Assembly (NCBI GenBank): GCA_035499415.1
Contig: DATJYV010000195.1
Span: forward strand, 1 to 20,296
DNA from: DATJYV01 sp035499415
Lineage (GTDB): Bacteria > Bacteroidota > Ignavibacteria > UBA10030
Length of the DNA: 20,296 nucleotides
Direction: 5' to 3'
Part shown: positions 1-7,869 of the stretch, in pieces
Layout of the letters: the number at the start of each line of letters is the position of its first letter
Numbering within the stretch: the first letter of the stretch is position 1
Position numbers and translations under genes: made by a program
The notes under the pieces: model-generated
What the model saw: the letters and a program-made list of their open reading frames with translations, nothing else
Told to the model about the DNA's origin: nothing
Database searches by the model: none

Positions 1-2
1 AT

Positions 3-179
3 TCGATTCCGTCGAAGATGTCGACGAACGAGAACGGGACGTATGTTGCGAGCGGTCAAAGCGCAACGGGCGTGACGATCACGGCGACGTCTGCGGCCAA
101 CACGACCAACACGATCGTGACGGTTGTCGACAGCAACGGACATCTTGGCAGCTGGACCTACGCAGGAGATTTCCAGTAA
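3..179 (+). CDS. C-terminal fragment of a Ser/Thr-rich, probably exported protein
   Basis: The window opens inside this reading frame; the frame starting at base 3 runs 58 codons to TAA at 177-179, so the N-terminus is missing. The visible tail is rich in Thr, Ser, Asn and Gly with alternating Val/Ile (for example VTITATSAANTTNTIVTVV), as in beta-sandwich repeats of secreted or surface proteins, and ends in GSWTYAGDFQ. No family can be named from this much sequence, and surface location is inferred from composition only. A good intrinsic terminator follows about 30 bases downstream, which supports this being a genuine gene end rather than a chance frame. Confidence 0.6.
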   Translation, partial: SIPSKMSTNENGTYVASGQSATGVTITATSAANTTNTIVTVVDSNGHLGSWTYAGDFQ

Positions 180-206
180 GACCAGCTGAGGTGCAGATTT
201 TTCCCG

Positions 207-240
207 AGCCCTGCCGCGTGAGCGTCGGGGCTTTTTATTT
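207..240 (+). terminator. Rho-independent terminator after the first gene
   Basis: Bases 207-217 pair with 222-232 around a GTGA loop: AGCCC with GGGCT at the base, then one G-T wobble, one mismatch and three more GC pairs. The stem is followed directly by TTTTATTTT. It closes the truncated upstream gene and insulates the phosphatase gene that follows. Confidence 0.85.
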
Positions 241-256
241 TCCCGCCGCCCTCCAA

Positions 257-284
257 TTGACTTTCCACTGATTTCCGCTAGATT
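257..284 (+). promoter_or_regulatory. Possible sigma-70-type promoter for the receptor phosphatase gene
   Basis: TTGACT at 257-262 and TAGATT at 279-284 are separated by 16 bp, close to the TTGACA/TATAAT consensus. The pair lies about 90 bp upstream of the GTG start at 375 and just after the terminator of the previous gene, where a promoter is expected. It was found by eye and such matches are common by chance. Confidence 0.35.
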
Positions 285-299
285 GACCGCCTACCCAGC

Positions 300-330
300 C
301 CGCCGATCAGCGGCGGTTTCAAACTTTTTC
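300..330 (+). other. GC-rich hairpin in the leader of the phosphatase gene
   Basis: CCGCCG at 300-305 and CGGCGG at 311-316 form a 6-bp perfect stem with a 5-base loop, followed by TTTC and then CTTTTTC near 324-330. It could be a weak terminator or attenuator inside the leader, or a second-line terminator for the upstream gene. The T-rich tract is offset from the stem, so termination is uncertain. Confidence 0.35.
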
Positions 331-374
331 GTCCTCAATTCGTATCTTACAGGTATCTAGGAGCTGGACCCGCC

Positions 375-3173
375 GTGTTCGATTTCGACAAGCATTCGAC
401 TCTCTTTCAAATCATCATACTCGCGCTCCTGCTCTTCGTCGGCGTGATCACGAGTCTCACCTTCTATACCTATGTGAGCTCGCCGACGGATGAGAACTGG
501 TTTGCCGACCCTCCATCGAGACTCTATGTCTCCCAATCAATCCCCGCGTTTCGGGAAGGCTCGCTCTTCAGAAGGACGGCAATGCCGCAGACGCCGGATT
601 CCGTTCTCGTCGGGGACCTTGTCGTCAAGTTTGCCAAAAAAAGAGTTTCAGCCGCCGCGGACGTGAAACAAGTTCTGAGCGCATCCCGTGACAGCCAGAT
701 CGTCATCGAGGTCTTTCGGCCCTCCCTAAACCAGGGAATAGATTATGTCGTTCGGCGCACCGACCTTCCGGCTGATTTCCTGAGAGACATTCAAAATAAC
801 GCGTATGTGTACGACGTCATCGAGGGAGGCGCTTCGGACCGCGCAGGAATGAGAGTGGGGGACCTCATCCTGCGAGTCAACGGCAAGGAGTTCAACTCGG
901 CCGTCGAGGCGGATGTCATTCTCCGTCAGGGACAGATTGGAAGGTCGCTGACCTACGAAGTTCTCCGGGGCAATCAACTCATTCCTCTCCACGTCACGTT
1001 GGCGCGCTTCGGAATTTCGTTTTGCCTGCTGGTCCTCTGCCTCAGCGGTCTGACGTACGTGGTATTCGGTTCAATCCTCGCGCTCGCGCGACCGAGGATC
1101 AAAGCCGCGAGAATGCTCGGGCTTGGATTTATCCTCGTCGGGTATTTCGTAAGCATCCTCCTCATCCGGCGCGACGTCGGCGCCAACGCGTTCACGATCA
1201 TCAGGAATATCTCCCTCCTTGCCTCCGCGTACTTGGGCCTGGCCGTGCTTGCGCGGTCGGCCCACTATTTCCCGCAGGAAATCCCGGCGGTCCTCGCCAA
1301 GAAATGGATTCCTGCGCTTCTCTATGGTATTGCCGCGGCAGGATTTCTGTTCGACGTCTTCCGCGTTATCCCCTCCATCAACCTTCTTGGAGCCGTCCTT
1401 CTATCGATCGCCGCAAACGTTGTGACGTTCATTTATCGGAAGCAGCGGTCGGATGAATACCGACGCATGGATCGTGTTATTCGCTGGACCATTTACGCAG
1501 TCGTTGCCCTCTCGGTCGGCATCGTGGCGCTCGTGGGTGTGTACAGGCTGAACGGAAACGAGATCGGCTATGTGGGATTCCCGTTCATGCTGCTCCCGCT
1601 CGCATTTCTCTACACGATCGGCCGGTACCGACTCCTCGACATGAACATCCGGCTTCGGCGGAATATTCAATACACCCTCATTACGACCGCATGGTTCCTG
1701 ATCGTCGGCACGATATTTTTCAACATCCTGATTCTCCTGCCTTCGCGGGATCTGCCGCTTCCGTCCATCGTTATTACCGGCGCTTCCATCGAGGTCACCG
1801 ACACACCGATGAGACCGGAAAACCGGGAGCTCGTCCAGCGCCTCGGCTTTATCGCCCTGGCCTTCGTCGTCACGTACGTTTTCTGGAAAGGGGCTAAAGT
1901 CGGCCAGCGCATAATCGACGCGAAGTACTTCCGCACTCAGTTCGACCACCGGCGCGCCTCCTCCGAGATCGCGGAGGTTATGTCTTCCACGCTCAGCATG
2001 GTCGAACTCGGCCGCGCGATCGCTGAAAAACTCGCCGCGCTCATGCGGCTGAAACGGTCGGGCGTTCTCCTCTTCCGCGACGAGTCCGAATGCTGCTGCC
2101 AGGAGGTATTCGGGTTCGACGGCGCGGCATGGAAGAATTTTTGCGCAGCTTCAGGGACCATCCTCGTCAACGAACTTCGACGCTTCAAAGGCGAGACCCG
2201 GGTCGATTATCTGCCGGAAGAGACCAGAGAGCCGTTCGTGAGAGAGGGTTTTCAGTACCTCATCCCCATCAAATCCAAGGAAAAACTCATCGGGGCTTTC
2301 TTCGTCGGGGAGAAGTTGTCGGAATCGACCTTTCGGCAGGAAGACTTCGCGTTTCTCGCCTCGGTCGCAATGCAGGCATCTGTCTCGATTGAAAATGCGT
2401 TTTTGTATGAGGAGCTCGCGGAGAAAGAGCGCCTCAAACACGAGCTCGAAATCGCGCGGAGAATCCAGCTTGCGTCGCTCCCTCAAACCACGCCGGTCAT
2501 CGAAGGGCTGGACCTTGCCGGGATCTCAAATCCGGCATTCGAAGTGGGGGGGGATTTTTTTGATTATCTCGTCCGCGGTCCCTCTTCGGTCATGGTCATC
2601 ATCGGCGACGTGAGCGGAAAAGGAACTTCAGCGGCGCTGTACATGTCCAAAGTGCAGGGAATCCTCCGGTCCCTTCATGAATTCCAACTTTCCCCCGCGG
2701 ACCTGTTCACGCGGGCAAACCGATTGCTTTACCAGGATCTCGAAAAACGTTCGTTTGTGACGGTCTTGGGAGCCGAGTTCGATACCACGTCGCGATCCGT
2801 GGTCACAGCCCGTGCGGGCCATCTCCCCCTGTATCGATATTCGGCCCGGGAAAAGAAAATCGAAAGCGTCATGCAGCGGGGTTTGGGTATCGGCCTGGAG
2901 GACCGCGGATTGTTCAATGCGGAGTTGAAGGAATTCCGGCTGCAATACGACCCCGATGACGTTCTCGTTTTTGTGACGGACGGAGTCACGGAGGCGCATA
3001 ACCTGCACGGCGAGCTCTTTGGAGACGAGCGCGTGAACGCGGTCGTCCGGGATAACGCGGGAAAATCTGCTGTTGAAATACGCGACGCGATTCTCGCAGC
3101 GGTCCATGGTTTCGCCGGGGGGGCCCCGCAGCACGACGACGAGACTGTTGTAATTGTGAAGGCACTCCGATGA
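375..3173 (+). CDS. Membrane receptor phosphatase: PDZ, multi-helix membrane region, GAF, SpoIIE/RsbU-type PP2C
   Basis: The 932-residue protein starts at GTG, with AGGAG at 359-363 eleven bases upstream. An N-terminal membrane helix (about 10-32) is followed by an external segment with one degenerate and one clear PDZ domain (about 60-115 and 143-215; the second has GMRVGDLILRVNGK). Eight or nine hydrophobic helices span about 218-510, followed by a GAF domain (about 530-690), a helical linker with EIARRIQLASLP, and a C-terminal SpoIIE-type PP2C phosphatase. Metal-ligand motifs are intact: D727 in GGDFFDY, D745 in IGDVSGKG, D869 in VTDG and D921-D922 in HDDET. Phosphatases of this family dephosphorylate anti-sigma-factor antagonists; no anti-sigma factor or antagonist gene is visible here. 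I infer that the outer PDZ region senses envelope state and controls the cytoplasmic phosphatase. The stop overlaps the next start by 4 bp. Confidence 0.92.
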   Translation: MFDFDKHSTLFQIIILALLLFVGVITSLTFYTYVSSPTDENWFADPPSRLYVSQSIPAFREGSLFRRTAMPQTPDSVLVGDLVVKFAKKRVSAAADVKQVLSASRDSQIVIEVFRPSLNQGIDYVVRRTDLPADFLRDIQNNAYVYDVIEGGASDRAGMRVGDLILRVNGKEFNSAVEADVILRQGQIGRSLTYEVLRGNQLIPLHVTLARFGISFCLLVLCLSGLTYVVFGSILALARPRIKAARMLGLGFILVGYFVSILLIRRDVGANAFTIIRNISLLASAYLGLAVLARSAHYFPQEIPAVLAKKWIPALLYGIAAAGFLFDVFRVIPSINLLGAVLLSIAANVVTFIYRKQRSDEYRRMDRVIRWTIYAVVALSVGIVALVGVYRLNGNEIGYVGFPFMLLPLAFLYTIGRYRLLDMNIRLRRNIQYTLITTAWFLIVGTIFFNILILLPSRDLPLPSIVITGASIEVTDTPMRPENRELVQRLGFIALAFVVTYVFWKGAKVGQRIIDAKYFRTQFDHRRASSEIAEVMSSTLSMVELGRAIAEKLAALMRLKRSGVLLFRDESECCCQEVFGFDGAAWKNFCAASGTILVNELRRFKGETRVDYLPEETREPFVREGFQYLIPIKSKEKLIGAFFVGEKLSESTFRQEDFAFLASVAMQASVSIENAFLYEELAEKERLKHELEIARRIQLASLPQTTPVIEGLDLAGISNPAFEVGGDFFDYLVRGPSSVMVIIGDVSGKGTSAALYMSKVQGILRSLHEFQLSPADLFTRANRLLYQDLEKRSFVTVLGAEFDTTSRSVVTARAGHLPLYRYSAREKKIESVMQRGLGIGLEDRGLFNAELKEFRLQYDPDDVLVFVTDGVTEAHNLHGELFGDERVNAVVRDNAGKSAVEIRDAILAAVHGFAGGAPQHDDETVVIVKALR

Positions 3174-3661
3174 GTGCGCGCCCACCCGCAACGTTCCACC
3201 CGTTCATGGCCTCGCAGGCGCTTCCGCTGCTCGTCATCGCTCTGTTCAGCTTCGTCTTCGCCTTCGCCGTTGTGCGCCATTCGTATGACCGCAGGATTGC
3301 CGATTCGTTGATTACTCCGTCGGAGTTCCGACTCGACTCCCTCGCGCGCGTCTCATATCTGGCAAGCGTCACGGCGGAGGACAAAAGAATTTCCCGAAAA
3401 TTCGTCACGGATACGATTCCCCGGCTCCTGCAGAACGGCCTCCTCGTCCGATATCTTGCCTCGGGCAGCAGTACCCGGCTTCTTGTCCACGCCAGTCGCT
3501 GGCGATCACGATCCTCCTTCTTTAAGGCGAGTTTATTGTTGGAGGCATCGATTCACGACAAGGTCGTCGGACGGGCTGTTCCCGTCGAAGTTCGGGACGA
3601 ACGCTCGGGCGAGCTGCTCGCCTGCGCCGACCCTCCATCATCCCTCTCGATTTTTCGCTGA
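3170..3661 (+). CDS. Small single-pass membrane protein of unknown function, coupled to the phosphatase gene
   Basis: The 163-residue protein starts within the ATGA overlap with the phosphatase gene, so the two are probably translated together. Residues about 14-36 (LPLLVIALFSFVFAFAVV) form one strong membrane helix. The rest is soluble, basic, and holds a stretch of predicted alternating strands (LLVRYLASGSSTRLLVHASRW). No domain was recognised. A short stretch, VTAEDKRISRKFVTDTIPRLLQ, looks helical. The coupling suggests it partners or regulates the phosphatase receptor, but this is inference from position only. A role as a pilus-like or assembly protein cannot be excluded. Confidence 0.7.
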   Translation: MSARPPATFHPFMASQALPLLVIALFSFVFAFAVVRHSYDRRIADSLITPSEFRLDSLARVSYLASVTAEDKRISRKFVTDTIPRLLQNGLLVRYLASGSSTRLLVHASRWRSRSSFFKASLLLEASIHDKVVGRAVPVEVRDERSGELLACADPPSSLSIFR

Positions 3662-3773
3662 CCCCGCTTCGTCTTCCGCTCAGGGAACATTTGTCCTCCC
3701 GGCGGCGTCTCTATGATTCAGAACCGCCGACGGAACATCCACACTCTCAACCATCTTTTCAGGAGGATAAACG

Positions 3774-4778
3774 ATGAATTTGAAGATGCTACCTCTTGCA
3801 GTCTGCGCCATCCTTGCCCTCGGCATGGTCGATTGCAAATCGCAGTCCGCTTCGACATCTGATCGCGAAAGCCGCAAACAAAAAGGGGGATGGCTCGGAG
3901 TCTCGGTGCAGGATGTCACCGACCGGATCGTGAAGCGATACAAATTGAAGGACGACAACGGCGCCTTCGTTGCCTCTGTGGTAGACGATAGTCCCGCAGA
4001 TTCCGCCGGGATACACGAAGGAGATGTGATCGTCTCGTTCGATGGAAAATCCATTGAGGATTCGGACGACCTCGTCCGCGCCGTCGGAAGGGCTCTCCCG
4101 GGGTCCGCGGCCACGGTCGGTCTCATTCGGGATGGCGAGCAAAAATCTCTTTCGGTGAATGTGGGGAGAATGAAGAACAGGTCGGCCTCGTTTGGGGCGA
4201 TGCCGTTCATCATGAGTCCGCGGCCAATGCCGAGAATGATGGGGTTCACGGGCGGACGGATGTTCGGCCTGACGCTGGAAACATTGAACGACCAGCTCGG
4301 CGAATACTTCGGGGCACCGGACAACGAGGGGGTCCTCGTGAAGGAGGTTGAACGGAAAAGCGTCGGTGAGAAAGCGGGATTCAAGGCGGGCGATGTGATC
4401 GTTCGCGCGGGAAAGCGCACGGTCGAGGAGATCAACGATATCGAGCGCGAGATTTCGAGGCACGATGAAGGTGATAAAGTTGAGGTTGAGGTGCTCCGGA
4501 AGGGCGCAAAGAAGACGCTGAGCGTCGAGGTCGAAGACGCCGATCGCCAGGAGCGTTGGAATTTTGCCCCGGGAGACGGCGCCGACATCCGGATATTCGG
4601 CGCGCCGCGACGAATCGAGGGGACGGAAGAATTCGGCCGGGATTTTTCGATGCCGAATGTGCAGGAATTCAATTCGCCTTTGGAAGGGATGATGAAGGAT
4701 CTCCGGGGGCGTCTGGGGTCGGACGGAGAACAACCGGTCCCGAAGCGTATCACCGATCGGCCTGAGGTCGCCTTGTAG
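3774..4778 (+). CDS. Exported tandem-PDZ protein without a protease domain
   Basis: The 334-residue protein has an ideal AGGAGG at 3761-3766, eight bases before ATG. The N-terminus (MNLKMLPLAVCAILALGMVDC) is an export signal; C21 could be lipidated, but Asp at -1 is not a normal lipobox residue. Two PDZ domains follow: about 38-130 (GWLGVSVQDV ... SAGIHEGDVIVSFDGKSI) and about 160-255 (AGFKAGDVIVRAGKRTVEE), joined by a Met/Pro-rich linker near 140-162. DegP/HtrA proteases carry such PDZ pairs after a trypsin-like domain, but here no catalytic domain exists. The acidic C-terminal tail (256-334) is of unknown function. It probably acts in the periplasm as a substrate-binding or scaffold protein. 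Its neighbour upstream also displays PDZ domains outside the membrane, so a shared envelope-stress role is possible. Confidence 0.85.
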   Translation: MNLKMLPLAVCAILALGMVDCKSQSASTSDRESRKQKGGWLGVSVQDVTDRIVKRYKLKDDNGAFVASVVDDSPADSAGIHEGDVIVSFDGKSIEDSDDLVRAVGRALPGSAATVGLIRDGEQKSLSVNVGRMKNRSASFGAMPFIMSPRPMPRMMGFTGGRMFGLTLETLNDQLGEYFGAPDNEGVLVKEVERKSVGEKAGFKAGDVIVRAGKRTVEEINDIEREISRHDEGDKVEVEVLRKGAKKTLSVEVEDADRQERWNFAPGDGADIRIFGAPRRIEGTEEFGRDFSMPNVQEFNSPLEGMMKDLRGRLGSDGEQPVPKRITDRPEVAL

Positions 4779-4811
4779 ACTATCAGCGGAACGTGTTGGT
4801 GGATGTAAATA

Positions 4812-4842
4812 CGGCCGGGCGTAATCGTCCGGCCGCGTTATT
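4812..4842 (+). terminator. Terminator-like hairpin after the PDZ gene
   Basis: CGGCCGGGCG at 4812-4821 pairs with CGTCCGGCCG at 4826-4835 around TAAT, giving a 10-bp stem with one G-T wobble. The following bases, CGTTATT, are only moderately T-rich. It lies 34 bp past the PDZ stop codon and before the histidine kinase, as a transcription boundary would. Confidence 0.65.
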
Positions 4843-4901
4843 GTACGTTGCGCCGGCCTTAGTTGTATCTCTCCGCGAGTAGCCGTACCTTTGCTGACGC
4901 A

Positions 4902-6302
4902 ATGAGTTCTGTCGAATTGGAATACGAACGCGTATTCGATGCCCTTCCTGAAATGATCCTCGTCGTCGACCGGGAAGACAGGGTCGTCGCGCAAAACAGG
5001 CAGGCATCCGACAGGTTGTTCGGCGCTCGAAAGTCCTCCTCGATCGAAACGATCTTTGCCCCTGACCGCCGGGACGAGATGCTTCGACGACTCCACGAAT
5101 CGTTCGAAGGCCTCTCCATCGAGACGCAGGTCGTCGACCGAGCCGGCGTTACCGTTGATGTCCACGTGGACGCCAAACATGTCCGAGCCGGCAGAAGAAC
5201 GTTGACGGTCGTCATTGCCCGCGACATCACCGAACAAAAGCGGAAGGAACTCGACCTCCTTCGCTACTCCAACGTCATCCACTACACGATCAACCCCATT
5301 CAGATCACGGACGCCCAGGGGAAAATGGTTTATGTCAACCCCGCGTTCGAAAGAGAAAGCGGGTACTCGAAGGATGAGTTGATCGGGCAGAACCCGCGCG
5401 TCTTCGGGAGCGGGAAGCATGACCGGGCGTTCTGGAAAGGCGTGTGGGAACATATTTTGTCGGGAAAAGTGTGGGTCGGCCAGGTGGAGAACCGACGAAA
5501 GGATGGGACCGCATTTCACACCGAGCTTGTCATTTCACCGATCATCGACCAGAAGGGGGGTATCGCCGGATTCCTCGGGGCTCACCGCGACATCACCGAG
5601 CAGAAGATGCTTCAGGAACAGCTCGTGCGTTCCCAACGGATGGAAAGCATCGGCACGCTGGCCGCGGGAATCGCACACGAAGTGGGGAATCCTCTGACGG
5701 CAATCTCGTCTCTCGTGCAGGTGCTGCAGAGGACGAGCAGCGACCGATTTATCACAGAGAAGCTTGAACTTATCGACTCCCAGATCTCGCGTATCGCACG
5801 CATTATCCGCGAGTTGGTCGATTTCTCCCGACCTTCCAGCCATGTCGTGAAGGATGTGAGCCTCAACCATGTCATCCGCGAGGCGCTCAGCATTATCCAG
5901 TACGGAAAACGCGTCAAAGACATAAAATTCTCGGTACTCTATGCCGACGATTTGCCGACGATTCGCGCGGTCAGCGACCAATTGGTGCAGGTATTCATCA
6001 ATGTGCTCATCAACGCCGTCGATGCTCTCGAGGGCAAGTCCGGCTCGATTGCGATTGAAACACTGCACACGGCGCACGCGGTGGGGGCGACGGTTCGCGA
6101 TACGGGCAAGGGGATAGCGAAAGCCGAACTCGAAAGAATTTTTGAGCCGTTTTATACGACGAAGGCGGTCGGCCAGGGGACGGGTTTGGGACTGTGGGTC
6201 AGCTACGGGATCGTGAAGGGATTCGGGGGAAACATCGAAGTAGAAAGCGCTCCGGGCGAAGGGAGCACATTCCATATAACATTTCCGACGACAAAGAACT
6301 GA
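4902..6302 (+). CDS. Soluble PAS-PAS sensor histidine kinase (NtrB-like)
   Basis: With the ATG at 4902 the protein has 466 residues. A TTG at 4863 would add 13 residues, but neither start has a clear Shine-Dalgarno, and I prefer ATG because PAS-like sequence begins right after it. Order: PAS 1 (about 5-112), PAS 2 (about 118-235, ending in GFLGAHRDITEQK), dimerisation/phosphoacceptor domain with H259 in GIAHEVGNPLTAI, then an ATPase domain with the N box (FINVLINAVDAL), G1 (DTGKGIAKAE), F box (FEPFYTTK) and G2 (GQGTGLGLWVSYGIV). There is no membrane helix, so it reads a cytoplasmic signal through the PAS domains, perhaps redox or a small ligand. The stop is directly followed by the ATG of the regulator gene, so it surely phosphorylates that protein. 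Confidence 0.93.
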   Translation: MSSVELEYERVFDALPEMILVVDREDRVVAQNRQASDRLFGARKSSSIETIFAPDRRDEMLRRLHESFEGLSIETQVVDRAGVTVDVHVDAKHVRAGRRTLTVVIARDITEQKRKELDLLRYSNVIHYTINPIQITDAQGKMVYVNPAFERESGYSKDELIGQNPRVFGSGKHDRAFWKGVWEHILSGKVWVGQVENRRKDGTAFHTELVISPIIDQKGGIAGFLGAHRDITEQKMLQEQLVRSQRMESIGTLAAGIAHEVGNPLTAISSLVQVLQRTSSDRFITEKLELIDSQISRIARIIRELVDFSRPSSHVVKDVSLNHVIREALSIIQYGKRVKDIKFSVLYADDLPTIRAVSDQLVQVFINVLINAVDALEGKSGSIAIETLHTAHAVGATVRDTGKGIAKAELERIFEPFYTTKAVGQGTGLGLWVSYGIVKGFGGNIEVESAPGEGSTFHITFPTTKN

Positions 6303-7664
6303 ATGGCGGACCGCATACTGGTTGTGGACGATGAGAGCATCATCCGTGAATCGATCGGGTTCATCCTGAAAAAGGAAGGATTCGTCGTTGAGGAGGCGTC
6401 GAACGGCCGCGAAGCACTGGCGATGCACCGGAAATCCCCGTACGACGTCGTCATCACGGACATTGAAATGCCGGAGATGAAAGGGATAGAACTCCTGGAG
6501 AAGATACGCCGGGAAACGCCCGAATCTCTCGTGGTCATTATCACGGCATTCGGTTCGATCGAGACTGCCGTGGACTCGCTCAGGAAGGGGGCCGCGGATT
6601 ACATTCTGAAGCCGCTCAATTTCGATGACCTGCTCCATCGAATCAAAAAACTGATCGCCTACCGATCGCTCATTTTGGAAAATCTCTTTCTGCGGGAGGA
6701 ACTCCAGAAGAATTATGCCGTCGGGTCGATCATCGGGCAGGCCCCGTCGATGACCAAGGTCTTCCAGCTCATTCAGCGCGTTGCGACGAGCGACGGCACC
6801 GTTCTCATTCGCGGCAAGAGCGGGACGGGTAAGGAACTGGTCGCGCGTGCGATCCATTTCGCGGGAAAACGAAACAAGAAGCGCTTCATCGCGGTCAATT
6901 GTGGCGCCATCGTCGAAACACTTTTTGAGAGTGAGCTCTTTGGCCACAAGAAAGGGTCGTTTACCGGCGCGACGATGGACAAGGACGGCATGTTCAAGGT
7001 TGCCGACGGCGGAACGATCTTTCTCGACGAGGTGAGCGAGATTCCGCTGAGTTCCCAGGTGAAGTTCCTGCGGGTTCTTGAAGAGGAAGAAATCATCCCG
7101 GTGGGCAGGACCGAGCCGATCGACGTGGATGTGCGGATCATCGCGGCCACGAACAAGGACTTGCGGAAAGAAGTTGAGCAGAAGAGGTTCCGGGAGGATC
7201 TGTTCTACCGTCTGAACGTCGTCGAAATCGACCTGCCCTCTCTTGCGGAGAGGCGGGAGGACATTCCGCTGCTCGCGAATCACTTCCTGGAGATGTACCG
7301 GAAGCAAATGGGAAAGAGGATCCGGGGATTCAGCAACGATGCGATGGGCACCCTCATGCAGTACCCCTGGCAGGGGGAAGTGCGGGAATTGGAAAACGCC
7401 GTGGAGCGGGCCGTGATATTTTGCGACGGAGAAATGATCACGGCGGAGCATCTCCCGGACCACATGAATACAGCCGTTGCAAAAGAGACCGAGCAGGCGC
7501 TCATGCAGGTATCCACGCTGAAAGATGCGATGAAGAATTTTGAACGTCAGTTCATCATCCGCATGCTGTTGAAATTCAAGAAGGATCGAGCAGGCGCCGC
7601 TCAAGCCCTCGGCGTCAGTCTTTCATCGTTGTATCGTAAGATCGAGGAACTGAATATCACCTGA
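6303..7664 (+). CDS. Sigma-54-dependent response regulator, NtrC family
   Basis: The 453-residue protein begins directly after the kinase stop. The receiver domain (about 1-120) has the acidic pair D9-D10, phosphoacceptor D53 (VVITDIEMP) and the conserved Lys in YILKPL. The AAA+ domain (about 143-375) has a Walker A (GKSGTGKE, G171-K177 region), the sigma-54 contact loop as GSFTGA (218-223) in place of the usual GAFTGA, and Walker B (GGTIFLDEV). The C-terminal Fis-type helix-turn-helix (about 405-453) ends AAQALGVSLSSLYRKIEEL. It should be phosphorylated by the upstream kinase and activate RNA polymerase carrying sigma-54 at distant genes. Two sigma-54-like promoter candidates exist in this window, before 7870 and before 13001. 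Its C-terminal domain is duplicated in the next small gene. Confidence 0.95.
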   Translation: MADRILVVDDESIIRESIGFILKKEGFVVEEASNGREALAMHRKSPYDVVITDIEMPEMKGIELLEKIRRETPESLVVIITAFGSIETAVDSLRKGAADYILKPLNFDDLLHRIKKLIAYRSLILENLFLREELQKNYAVGSIIGQAPSMTKVFQLIQRVATSDGTVLIRGKSGTGKELVARAIHFAGKRNKKRFIAVNCGAIVETLFESELFGHKKGSFTGATMDKDGMFKVADGGTIFLDEVSEIPLSSQVKFLRVLEEEEIIPVGRTEPIDVDVRIIAATNKDLRKEVEQKRFREDLFYRLNVVEIDLPSLAERREDIPLLANHFLEMYRKQMGKRIRGFSNDAMGTLMQYPWQGEVRELENAVERAVIFCDGEMITAEHLPDHMNTAVAKETEQALMQVSTLKDAMKNFERQFIIRMLLKFKKDRAGAAQALGVSLSSLYRKIEELNIT

Positions 7665-7720
7665 CGTTATCGGCTTCCCGCTCCACACCTTCCACATCTC
7701 AAAAACCTCTCCTGATTTCC

Positions 7721-7751
7721 GAATTCTAAGAATTTTCAAGGGGGAGAATTC
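7721..7751. promoter_or_regulatory. AGAATT/AATTCT inverted repeats, possible operator or enhancer site
   Basis: AATTCT at 7722-7727 and AGAATT at 7729-7734 form a perfect palindrome around a single A. A third half-site, AGAATTC at 7745-7751, also mirrors GAATTCT at 7721-7727. The site lies just downstream of the NtrC-family gene and about 80-90 bp upstream of a sigma-54-like element, a normal distance for an activator enhancer. Which protein binds it is not known. It is followed by no T-run, so a terminator is unlikely. Confidence 0.4.
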
Positions 7752-7813
7752 GCAAAAGTAACAATCCCTCCGTTTTGTCGGCACATTTCCATCCGCAGCG
7801 GGCGATTGGGCGG

Positions 7814-7829
7814 TGGCATACCATTTGTC
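7814..7829 (+). promoter_or_regulatory. Candidate sigma-54 promoter before the small Fis-type gene
   Basis: TGGCAT, five bases, then TTGTC resembles the -24/-12 consensus TGGCAC-N5-TTGCA. The -24 GG and the spacing fit, but the -12 GC is replaced by GT, a real weakness. It sits 40 bp before ATG 7870 and right after an activator of sigma-54 polymerase. Confidence 0.35.
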
Positions 7830-7869
7830 GTTGATGAAGTGTCCACTAATCCCATTGAAAGGATCAACG

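Noticed and set aside
3700..3729. CGGCGG and CCGCCG as a terminator before the PDZ gene
   Set aside because: The arms are only 6 bp, the loop is 18 bases and no T-run follows.
4863..4901. TTG start giving a 13-residue longer histidine kinase
   Set aside because: It has no Shine-Dalgarno and the extra residues add nothing to the PAS domain; ATG 4902 is preferred, though not proven.
3789..5519. 576-codon open frame on the minus strand
   Set aside because: It runs antisense across the PDZ gene, the hairpin terminator and the kinase, which no real gene would be likely to do.
5535..7604. 689-codon open frame on the minus strand
   Set aside because: It covers the histidine kinase and NtrC-family genes, which are certain from motifs, and it encodes no recognisable domain.
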